A DNA stretch of 64,000 bases, taken from Belliella filtrata (GTDB lineage: Bacteria > Bacteroidota > Bacteroidia > Cytophagales > Cyclobacteriaceae). Below the pieces are notes generated by a model. It had not been told where the DNA came from. It saw only the letters and a list, made by a program, of their open reading frames with translations, and searched no databases. A program made the position numbers and the translations under genes. Below are positions 53,542 to 61,458 of this stretch, piece by piece; within the stretch, counting starts at the first letter, position 1; every line of letters begins with the position of its first letter. The stretch lies in assembly GCF_022549775.1 (NCBI RefSeq), contig NZ_JAKZGP010000022.1:1-64000 (forward strand), in the 5' to 3' direction.

Positions 53542-55998
53542 ATGAAAATATTAAAATTTGGAGGCTCTTCAGTAGCCAATCAGGAAAACATCAAAAAAGT
53601 CTTTGAAATCATCAAAGAGGCCAAATCACAAGGTGAAATTGCTATTGTATTCTCTGCCTTTGGAGGTGTGACAGAAGTACTACTCAATAGTGCATCAAAT
53701 GCTAAACATGGTGACAAATCATTTGTAGAGGCAATCAAAAAACTTGAAGATAGACATATAGAAATAGTCCGTCAACTCATCCCGATAAGTCTCCAATCCC
53801 CTGTGCTCACCTTTGTCAAAGTCAGGTTCAATGAGCTTGAGGATCTTTTCCATGGCATATACTTGATCAAAGAATGCTCTCCAAGAACACTAGACTATGT
53901 GGCTAGTTTTGGAGAAAGACTTTCCGCATTTATCTTAGCTGAAGCACTCAAAGCGAGTGGATTTGATGCCAAGTACCTTGATGCAAGAGAAGTCATCAGA
54001 ACAAATGATCGATTTGGGAATGCAAAAGTTGATTTTTCAATTACCAACGACCTGATACAAGACTATTTTCACCAGCATCAAGGTATGCAAGTGATCACAG
54101 GATTCGTATCCTCTACTGCCAAAGGAGAGACTACTACCCTAGGTCGTAGTGGCTCAGACTACACTGCAGCGATCTTTGCCTCAGCACTGAATGCCGATAG
54201 CTTAGAGATATGGACTGATGTGTCAGGTGTATTGACTTCAGACCCAAGGTTGGTTTACTCTGCGTTTACTATTCCTCAACTAAGCTACTATGAGGCAATG
54301 GAACTTTCTCACTTTGGTGCCAAAGTGATATTCCCATCCACCATGCAGCCGGCGATGAAGAAAGGTATTCCGATTTTTATCAAAAACACCTTCGAGCCTA
54401 GTAATGCGGGCACATTGATCAATGGGGATGCACCCTCCGGTAAGCTGATCAAAGGTATCTCTTCCATGTCTGACATTTCATTACTGAACATCCAAGGGGC
54501 GGGAATACTTGATGTGATCGATGTGAATAGAAGAATTTTTGGAGCTTTGTCAAGCGCCAATGTCAATGTAATCTTGATATCTCAAGCATCTTCCGAGCAA
54601 ATCACTTGTTTGGCAATCAAATCAGCTGATGTCTCTGCAGCAAAAGAGTCCGTAGAAAGAGAGTTTTTCCATGAGATCAGAAATGGAGAAATCGACGTGG
54701 TACATGTCATTTCTAACCTAGCTGTAGTGGCAGTAGTAGGAGAAAATATGAAGCAAAACCCAGGAGCAAGTGGAAGAATGTTCCAAGCTTTGGGTCAAAA
54801 CAATGTTAACGTATATGCCATAGCCCAAGGCAGTTCTGAGCTGAATATTTCGGCAGTAGTTTCAAGAGCTGATTTGCAAAAAGCGCTAAATGCTCTCCAT
54901 GAAGCTTTTTTCCTTTCAGACAATAAAGTACTTCACATATTCTTGGTGGGAGTAGGACTGATAGGCCAAGCCTTGATCAAAATGATCGCCAATCAACAAA
55001 TCAAACTCCAAAAGGAAAACTTACTAGACATACAAATCCATGGAATAGCAAACTCAAGATACATGGCTTTTCATGAAGATGGCTTTGATCTGAAGAACTG
55101 CCCACTACCAGAAGATGCACCAAGTGCCTCACAGATGGACTTAGATAAATTCATAGCACAGATGGAGTCTATGAACTTCTCCAACTCGGTCTTCGTAGAT
55201 TGTACAGCCAGTCAAGATGTGGCCGATTTCTATGAAAGAATCCTTGAGGCTAAGGTTGGCATCGTCACTCCAAACAAAAAAGCTAACTCTGGATCTTTGG
55301 AAAAGTACAAAAATCTAAAAAAACTAGCAGGAAAGCGCGGTGTGAAATTCCTATATGAGACCAATGTAGCCGCTGGTTTACCCGTGATCAATACCCTTCA
55401 AGATTTGATGCTCAGTGGAGATAAGGTGTTGAAAATTGAGGCAGTACTCAGCGGTTCTATGAATTATATTTTCAGTGAATTAGAAAATGGAGCACCTTTC
55501 TCTGAAGTAGTGAAGAAAGCAAAAGAATTAGGGTACACTGAGCCAGATCCAAGGGATGATTTGAGTGGAATGGATGTAGCGAGAAAAATACTGATCCTAG
55601 GGCGTGAAGCTGAGCAAGATCTCCACTTTGAAGACATCAGTATCCAAAGCATGGTACCTGAAGATTGTGAAATGACTAAAGATGTCGCAGCGTTTTTTGA
55701 AAAGCTCAAAGGTCATGATGCAGCATTTTCCAAACTTCTTAATGAAGCTGCTGACAAAGGAGAGAAGTTGAGGTTTATGGCAACTTTAGAAAATGGAAAA
55801 GCCAAAGTGGGATTACAATCTTTGGCTCAAAGTCATCCATTCTCTACCCTGAGAGGTAGTGACAATATGATCTTGTTCACTACAGAACGCTATCATGATT
55901 TTCCTATGATCATCAGGGGGCCTGGAGCAGGAGCTGATGTAACAGCTGCGGGTGTTTTTGCAGATGTAATTAGAATCGGTAACTACTCAAGATCATGA
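53542..55998 (+). CDS. thrA: Bifunctional aspartate kinase / homoserine dehydrogenase
   Basis: An 818-residue fused enzyme catalysing the first and third steps of the aspartate pathway. The N-terminal aspartokinase (about residues 1-290) starts 'KILKFGGSSVANQENI' and has 'TTLGRSGSDYTAAIFA'. Two ACT-type regulatory segments (about 310-460) would bind threonine. The C-terminal homoserine dehydrogenase (about 465-818) has the nucleotide-binding 'HIFLVGVGLIGQALI' and 'YTEPDPRDDLSGMDVARKILILGREA', with catalytic Lys in 'GIVTPNKKANSGSLEKYKNLKKLAG'. It overlaps thrB by 4 nt (ATGA) and is preceded by the Thr-rich leader. Confidence 0.96.
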   Translation: MKILKFGGSSVANQENIKKVFEIIKEAKSQGEIAIVFSAFGGVTEVLLNSASNAKHGDKSFVEAIKKLEDRHIEIVRQLIPISLQSPVLTFVKVRFNELEDLFHGIYLIKECSPRTLDYVASFGERLSAFILAEALKASGFDAKYLDAREVIRTNDRFGNAKVDFSITNDLIQDYFHQHQGMQVITGFVSSTAKGETTTLGRSGSDYTAAIFASALNADSLEIWTDVSGVLTSDPRLVYSAFTIPQLSYYEAMELSHFGAKVIFPSTMQPAMKKGIPIFIKNTFEPSNAGTLINGDAPSGKLIKGISSMSDISLLNIQGAGILDVIDVNRRIFGALSSANVNVILISQASSEQITCLAIKSADVSAAKESVEREFFHEIRNGEIDVVHVISNLAVVAVVGENMKQNPGASGRMFQALGQNNVNVYAIAQGSSELNISAVVSRADLQKALNALHEAFFLSDNKVLHIFLVGVGLIGQALIKMIANQQIKLQKENLLDIQIHGIANSRYMAFHEDGFDLKNCPLPEDAPSASQMDLDKFIAQMESMNFSNSVFVDCTASQDVADFYERILEAKVGIVTPNKKANSGSLEKYKNLKKLAGKRGVKFLYETNVAAGLPVINTLQDLMLSGDKVLKIEAVLSGSMNYIFSELENGAPFSEVVKKAKELGYTEPDPRDDLSGMDVARKILILGREAEQDLHFEDISIQSMVPEDCEMTKDVAAFFEKLKGHDAAFSKLLNEAADKGEKLRFMATLENGKAKVGLQSLAQSHPFSTLRGSDNMILFTTERYHDFPMIIRGPGAGADVTAAGVFADVIRIGNYSRS

Positions 55999-56924
55999 AA
56001 AAATCCGTAAGGGCTTTTGCACCAGCTACCGTAGCAAATGTATCATGTGGATTTGATATCCTCGGATTTGCTATCGATGAGCTAGGAGACCAAGTGGAAG
56101 TAACGCTAAGAGATGAGCCTGGCCTTCGGGTAGTATTGATTGAGGGTGATGGTGGAAGGCTTCCCTATGAGGCTGACAAAAATACCTGTACGGTAGCCAT
56201 ACAAGCAATGCTTGATCATCATGGCTTTGAAGGAGGGATGGAGATATCATTGTATAAAGGACTTCCTCTGGGTTCAGGTATGGGATCTTCAGCAGCAAGT
56301 GCAGCGGCTGCCCTGATAGCAGCGAATACCTTACTAGGTGATCCTTATGATAAAAAAGAGCTGGTAAACTTCGCTGTAGAAGCAGAAAGAATAGCTTGCG
56401 GGGCTGCACATGCTGACAATGTTGCTCCATCCTTATTGGGTGGCTTTGTTTTGATCAGAGATTATCATCCTTTGGATGTGATCAAATTGCCTGTTCCAAA
56501 AGGACTTTACTGCACCCTACTTCACCCTCATTTGGAGTTAAACACATCGGATTCAAGGTCTGTTTTGAAAAAACAATTATCTCTCAAAGACGCCACTATT
56601 CAATCTGGCAACATTGCTGGCCTGATTTCTGGTCTATATCAGTCCGATTTTGAATTGATAAGCAGATCGCTTAAAGATGTCATCGCAGAACCTACTCGTG
56701 CTTTGCTAATACCAGGATTCTACGAGCTAAGAATAGCCATTCAGCGCATAGGTGCATTGGGATCTGGGATATCAGGATCTGGGCCTACGATCTTCGTCCT
56801 TTCTCCATCGAGAAAAGTTGCCGAAGAAGTTGCAATAGCTGGTCAAGAAGTATTTGCACAAATTGGCCTAGAAGTAGATGCCTTTATCTCTGAGGTGAAT
56901 GATAAAGGTGCTTATGTAATCTAA
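55995..56924 (+). CDS. thrB: Homoserine kinase
   Basis: A 309-residue GHMP-family kinase that phosphorylates homoserine. The start is 'VRAFAPATVANVSCGFDILGFAID', and the ATP-binding motif is 'GLPLGSGMGSSAASAAAALIAAN' near residues 85-108. A further GHMP motif is 'ALGSGISGSGPTIFVLS'. The length is normal. Its ATG overlaps the thrA stop by 4 nt and thrC follows after 24 nt, so the whole threonine branch from aspartate is in one operon. Confidence 0.96.
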   Translation: MKKSVRAFAPATVANVSCGFDILGFAIDELGDQVEVTLRDEPGLRVVLIEGDGGRLPYEADKNTCTVAIQAMLDHHGFEGGMEISLYKGLPLGSGMGSSAASAAAALIAANTLLGDPYDKKELVNFAVEAERIACGAAHADNVAPSLLGGFVLIRDYHPLDVIKLPVPKGLYCTLLHPHLELNTSDSRSVLKKQLSLKDATIQSGNIAGLISGLYQSDFELISRSLKDVIAEPTRALLIPGFYELRIAIQRIGALGSGISGSGPTIFVLSPSRKVAEEVAIAGQEVFAQIGLEVDAFISEVNDKGAYVI

Positions 56925-56948
56925 TGGAAACTCTTGAAAACAACGAAC

Positions 56949-58247
56949 ATGAACTTCTACAGTACAAACAATCCAGACCATCAAGTTTCACTAAAAGATG
57001 CAGTAATCAAAGGGCTAGCTCCTGACCAGGGTCTATATATGCCTGTCGCTATACCAATGCTTTCCCAAAGCGTCATTGACAATCTTCACAAGATGAGTTT
57101 TCAGGAGATCGGCTATGAAGTCCTAGGAGCACTATTTGAAGATCAACTTGAACCGGAGCAGATCAAAACCTTAGTAGACCATACCTTAGCTTTTGACGCT
57201 CCACTAGTAGAGATAGAAGAAGGAATCTACAGCTTGGAGCTTTTCCACGGACCTACTTTGGCTTTCAAAGATTTCGGAGCAAGGTTTTGTTCCAAGCTCA
57301 TGTCTATTTTGATGGAAGAGGAAAGTCAGCAAGTCAAAGTGTTGGTAGCTACTTCAGGTGATACTGGAAGTGCTGTAGCCAATGGATTTTACAAAGTCCC
57401 AGGTGTGGAGGTAATCATCCTCTACCCAAAAGGGAAAGTAAGTGACTTACAAGAGAAGCAATTCACCACCTTAGGTGAAAACATCACGGCATTAGAAATC
57501 GACGGAGTATTTGATGATTGCCAAAAACTAGTCAAGGAAGCATTCCTTGATGAAGAGTTGAATAGCAAGCTGATCTTGACATCGGCCAACTCGATCAATG
57601 TTGCCAGGTGGATTCCGCAATGCTTGTATTATTTTTATGCCTACTCTAAACTTGATAAGGCCGGCAAAAAACTGGCTGTATCTGTCCCAAGTGGGAACTT
57701 TGGAAATTTAGGTGCTGGAATATTAGCAGAAAGAATGGGGCTTCCTATTGATACATTTATTGCCTCTACCAATGTCAATCGTGTGGTTCCTGCTTTTCTA
57801 GAAGGTGGTAGGTTTGAGTCACAGGCATCTATCCCGACCATCAGCAACAGCATGGACGTAGGAAATCCTAGCAATTTCTACAGGTTGCTTGCACTGTACG
57901 ACAATGATGAAAGTCTATTTAGAGAAAAAGTCAAGGGCTTCTACTTTGATGATCATCATACCAGAGATGCCATGATCACAGTATATCATCAAAGCAAATA
58001 TATCATGGATCCTCATGGTGCTGTTGGCTACCTTGGCTTAAGAAATTTCCGAAAGCAATTTCCAGATGAATATGTAGGTATATTTTTGGAAACAGCTCAC
58101 CCAGGGAAATTTAGAGAAACAGTTGAACATGCTTTGAATCTCACAATAGAATTACCTGAAAGACTGGCTGCCTTCATGGACGGTGAAAAACAAGCATTGC
58201 CATTGGAAAATGATTTTGAAGCATTCAAATCATATTTATTGAAGTGA
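56949..58247 (+). CDS. thrC: Threonine synthase
   Basis: A 432-residue PLP enzyme converting O-phosphohomoserine to threonine. I use the ATG at 56949 (MNFYSTNNPDHQVSLKDAV); five upstream codons beginning with TTG are less likely. The PLP lysine is in 'FHGPTLAFKDFGARF'. Other motifs are 'VLVATSGDTGSAVANGF' and 'SVPSGNFGNLGAGILAERMG', with the phosphate-binding loop. It is the fungal/proteobacterial-type threonine synthase. It ends the thr operon; a long inverted repeat lies 57 nt downstream. Confidence 0.95.
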   Translation: MNFYSTNNPDHQVSLKDAVIKGLAPDQGLYMPVAIPMLSQSVIDNLHKMSFQEIGYEVLGALFEDQLEPEQIKTLVDHTLAFDAPLVEIEEGIYSLELFHGPTLAFKDFGARFCSKLMSILMEEESQQVKVLVATSGDTGSAVANGFYKVPGVEVIILYPKGKVSDLQEKQFTTLGENITALEIDGVFDDCQKLVKEAFLDEELNSKLILTSANSINVARWIPQCLYYFYAYSKLDKAGKKLAVSVPSGNFGNLGAGILAERMGLPIDTFIASTNVNRVVPAFLEGGRFESQASIPTISNSMDVGNPSNFYRLLALYDNDESLFREKVKGFYFDDHHTRDAMITVYHQSKYIMDPHGAVGYLGLRNFRKQFPDEYVGIFLETAHPGKFRETVEHALNLTIELPERLAAFMDGEKQALPLENDFEAFKSYLLK

Positions 58248-58304
58248 GATTTTTCTAAGTAAGGAAGTATCTCATAAATCAAATTTCGAGCTTTTATATC
58301 AAAA

Positions 58305-58353
58305 CTTCGTGACTTAGTGTCTTTGTGGCTTTCAATGACACTAAGTCACGAAG
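58305..58353. repeat. 17-bp perfect inverted repeat after thrC
   Basis: CTTCGTGACTTAGTGTC (58305-58321) is the exact reverse complement of GACACTAAGTCACGAAG (58337-58353), with a 15-nt loop (TTTGTGGCTTTCAAT). It lies between the converging thrC and PepSY genes, so it may act as a bidirectional terminator-like structure, although no T run follows. Similar 'CTTAGTGTCTTTGTGG' words are, from memory, common dispersed intergenic sequences in Bacteroidota. Confidence 0.75.
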
Positions 58354-58363
58354 AGATCAAAAA

Positions 58364-59686
58364 TCAACTCACACTTTCAGCCATTTTTGGAGTGACGTGC
58401 TTATTTGAGCTTGTTTTCTTTTTACCCTTTTTCATCTTGTTGATCCAGATCAATGTACCTGTCACTGGTAGACTTGTAGCGATCAAGCAAGCTATAAAGT
58501 AAAGTAATTTTGAAAATTGACCATACACATCACCTACGTGAAGTGCTTTGACAGACCTTGAGACACGTTCATTGAAAGGTTTATCTCTGAATATCTCTAC
58601 TTCTTTGACCGCCTTTGACACAGGGTCAAGATTCACCCTGTCACCAGCTGCAGGAGCAAAGAATCCTACTCTAGACTTTTGAACAGAAATATCATCTCCC
58701 CCTTTTTGCGGAATATTGATCCTATAATTTCCTTTATATGGCAATGTTTCATCTACCACAAGGAGCAACTCCTCTATAGATGATGCAAAAGTATAAGGAA
58801 TTTCTTCTGTTACTTCTCCATTACTTTGCTGTTGCCCTCTCTCTCTTTCGCCACCACTTCCACCTCGACCTCCACCATTTGGTGGACCTTGACCAACAGT
58901 CCTTTCAGCTGGAGGAGCTTGGTAGGTACCTAATGTTTTTTGTAATCCTTCTCTGTACCAAGGAAAAGACCAAAACGGTCCAGTCACGCCCATCAAAAAC
59001 AAAATAATAATAGAATAGAAAGCCAAGGTATTGTGAAGATCATGGTTGGTGCGTTTCCAGCTTTTCCCAAACTTGACTTTAAGACCCTGCTTCCAACTTT
59101 TGATACGCTGTGGAAACCATATCACCATACCAGTAATCACCCCTATGGTAAACAAGATGGTGGCTGCCCCAGAGATATAGCTCCCCAAAGTCCTATTGGG
59201 CAATTCTCCTATCAACGGCTCCTCAATCTTATCAAGAAGCAACCATCGGTGCAAACTAAACATATAACCCATGAAATCAGCTGCTTTGTTCGGATCGGAA
59301 CTATTGCCGAGAATCTCACCTGAATAAGGGTTTACAAAATACGTTACTCCAAACCTTCCTCCAGTGTTTCCCTCTGGACGGACTGAGACCTGATAAGGCC
59401 TGTCAGACTTTTGCTCTAAAGTAATCCCAGTGATTGTTCCATTTGCCTCAGCTTTTACAGCAGCTATTGCTTCTTGGGCTGAGATCTTCTTCGCATCCTT
59501 TGGGACTTCTACGTGATAAAGGTGTGGTGCTCCCCACTCCCTGATCTCAGTATTGTACACATAAATGGTTCCTGTCAGACAAACCGCCAACAATACAATC
59601 CCAGATGCAAGACCTACCCATAAGTGGATATCATTGAAAAATTTCCTGATCTTTGGCCATAGGCCTAATGTCTTTTTTTCTTTCAT
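58364..59686 (-). CDS. PepSY-domain transmembrane protein
   Basis: A 440-residue membrane protein of the PepSY-associated TM family, often linked to iron or siderophore uptake in the envelope. The N-terminal helix (about residues 18-42, 'WVGLASGIVLLAVCLTGTIYVYN') is followed by PepSY-like repeats ('KKISAQEAIAAVKAEANGTITGITLEQ') and three or four further helices: 'SGAATILFTIGVITGMVIWFP', 'LAFYSIIILFLMGVTGPFW' and a C-terminal one. A Gly-, Arg- and Gln-rich insert (about residues 265-292) is low in complexity. The paired SusCD-type genes lie upstream on the same strand, across a 148-nt gap containing a hairpin. Confidence 0.86.
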   Translation of the reverse strand: MKEKKTLGLWPKIRKFFNDIHLWVGLASGIVLLAVCLTGTIYVYNTEIREWGAPHLYHVEVPKDAKKISAQEAIAAVKAEANGTITGITLEQKSDRPYQVSVRPEGNTGGRFGVTYFVNPYSGEILGNSSDPNKAADFMGYMFSLHRWLLLDKIEEPLIGELPNRTLGSYISGAATILFTIGVITGMVIWFPQRIKSWKQGLKVKFGKSWKRTNHDLHNTLAFYSIIILFLMGVTGPFWSFPWYREGLQKTLGTYQAPPAERTVGQGPPNGGGRGGSGGERERGQQQSNGEVTEEIPYTFASSIEELLLVVDETLPYKGNYRINIPQKGGDDISVQKSRVGFFAPAAGDRVNLDPVSKAVKEVEIFRDKPFNERVSRSVKALHVGDVYGQFSKLLYFIACLIATSLPVTGTLIWINKMKKGKKKTSSNKHVTPKMAESVS

Positions 59687-59770
59687 GTTGCTACTTTATT
59701 GAAGTGTACCTAATACTTTTATTATTCTAATTATTTCCGATTCAAACCTTCTGACACATATAAACAGCTG

Positions 59771-59816
59771 AAACAGCATGAACATGGAAATGAGTTTCCC
59801 ATGTTTCATGCTGTTT
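59771..59816 (-). terminator. Hairpin after the SusD-like gene
   Basis: AAACAGCATGAACATGG (59771-59787) pairs with CCATGTTTCATGCTGTTT (59799-59816) with one bulge, giving a long stem. It lies just beyond the SusD-like stop on the minus strand. The tail is T-rich but not a strict run, so it may be a terminator or an mRNA 3'-stabilising structure. Confidence 0.6.
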
Positions 59817-59834
59817 AATAGCTATTGATCCGTC

Positions 59835-61343
59835 TTATGGCATCCACCATACTTTATCCTGAAGCATTCGGTCAGAACCTTGAGCTTCTACTTGCTCCAG
59901 GTTAGTCCCACGCTCGGTTTCAGGATACATTAGCCTGAGTGGTCTTCCAGTTATTCCTGAGGCTGCAGTGGCAGGGTAATTTGGCACTCCGAGCCTTCTG
60001 AAATCATTCCAAGCTTCTATGCTACTAATGCTGTTTAAAGCCAGCCACTTTTGTTCGATAATACGTTCCAAAGGATTTTGCGCATCAGCCAAGGCTACAG
60101 CTGATTGAGCTAAATATCCCGACAGACTGGCTTCAGGTACTTTTGTGTAGTCAAAAGACCTCGCGATTGCCTGCTGATAAAGTTGACTAACATCTCCAGC
60201 TATCCAGCCTCTATGTACAGCTTCCGCTTGAAGAAAAAGACTCTCAAAATCAGACAGAATTACACTCGACTGATTCCAATTGTGAAAAATCCCAGTTGCT
60301 TGATTGTTGTTTTCGCTTGGCCCTCGAAAAGCCGAAGTGGTATTTCTCTCATAGATAGGATTTCCTGCTTCAGAATTTCCAAAAATTACTCCTCTATATG
60401 ATCCTTCCACGGGCACATAAAGTCGCTCAAGCCTAGGATCATTTTTGCTTTGATATTGCTCAAGGAGATAGATTGTCGGCCTGATACTTTGGTAATTTGC
60501 AGTGGTATTGCCTTGCACATCTCTGTAATAAGCGGCCCAGAAAGGGTTCATTTTACCATTGGTATTCATGTATCCTGGGTTGACAGCAGCAAGCTCACCA
60601 GCCATCAAGAATCCACTACCTTCTGTTATGATCTTTTGAATTTCTGCATTTACATATTGCGTTTCATTCTTTTCACTTTGTCTTATCAGTGCTCTCAATT
60701 TTAGGGTATTACCAAATTTTGCCCAAAGTGATTTATTGCCTTGAAACAGTACGTCTCCGTGGTTAGAAGGTATGGTCCCTGAGGCTTTGACATCCTCGAT
60801 TCCTTCGGAAATCAAATTCACTGCTTTTTGATAGACTACTTGACCAGATTCATACGCAGGATTGATCACTTCGCTACCTTTGGCAGCATCATCGAATGGT
60901 ATGTTATTGTACATATCTACCAGCCTGAGGAACATCATCCCTTGCATGATTTTGGAAGTCCCTGCATAGAAAAGTTGACCTGTGGACTCTGCCTCATCTT
61001 GAATGAGTCGAAAGTAAAGGATATTGTTATACCCATTTTCCCAAACAGGAATTCCTTCCCGCTGACTTCTGATATTTTGACCATTATAAGTTTTAAGGTC
61101 AAAGAACTGATTGATACCCTCATTGTTGGTCCCCCAATAACCTCCCCAGAAAGCTCCGATTTGATTGAGTTGAAGAACCTCTTGATTGGTAATGGATACC
61201 AAAGCTCCTGGCAACTTAGCGCTCAAAGGCAGGTTATCACCAATTGGGCTATTTGGATTACTATTTACATCCAAAAACTCATCGCAAGCCATAAAGCAAG
61301 AGGCGAGTAGGACAAAAAGCAGTTTTATGTTAAATTTTTTCAT
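59835..61343 (-). CDS. SusD/RagB-family outer-membrane lipoprotein
   Basis: A 502-residue nutrient-binding lipoprotein (signal MKKFNIKLLFVLLASCFMAC; Cys20 is the likely lipidation site). It resembles the SusD-like group 2 proteins: TPR-type helices, 'CDEFLDVNSNPNSPIGDNLPLSAKLPGALVSITNQEVLQLNQIGAFWGGYW', and the C-terminal 'AWNDFRRLGVPNYP' with a closing 'RMLQDKVWWMP'. SusD caps the SusC barrel and binds the ligand. The ligand (sugar or peptide) cannot be read from sequence. It follows the SusC-like gene by 115 nt on the same strand. Confidence 0.9.
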   Translation of the reverse strand: MKKFNIKLLFVLLASCFMACDEFLDVNSNPNSPIGDNLPLSAKLPGALVSITNQEVLQLNQIGAFWGGYWGTNNEGINQFFDLKTYNGQNIRSQREGIPVWENGYNNILYFRLIQDEAESTGQLFYAGTSKIMQGMMFLRLVDMYNNIPFDDAAKGSEVINPAYESGQVVYQKAVNLISEGIEDVKASGTIPSNHGDVLFQGNKSLWAKFGNTLKLRALIRQSEKNETQYVNAEIQKIITEGSGFLMAGELAAVNPGYMNTNGKMNPFWAAYYRDVQGNTTANYQSIRPTIYLLEQYQSKNDPRLERLYVPVEGSYRGVIFGNSEAGNPIYERNTTSAFRGPSENNNQATGIFHNWNQSSVILSDFESLFLQAEAVHRGWIAGDVSQLYQQAIARSFDYTKVPEASLSGYLAQSAVALADAQNPLERIIEQKWLALNSISSIEAWNDFRRLGVPNYPATAASGITGRPLRLMYPETERGTNLEQVEAQGSDRMLQDKVWWMP

Positions 61344-61458
61344 CTGTGTTTTTTTTTAGTTTTCATGGGTCAGATAGCCTGTTTTCGCAATACGCTTACA
61401 ATTAATTATGTCTGTTCAACTTGCTTGATTTCATCATTTTCAAATTGAAATTCTAGAC

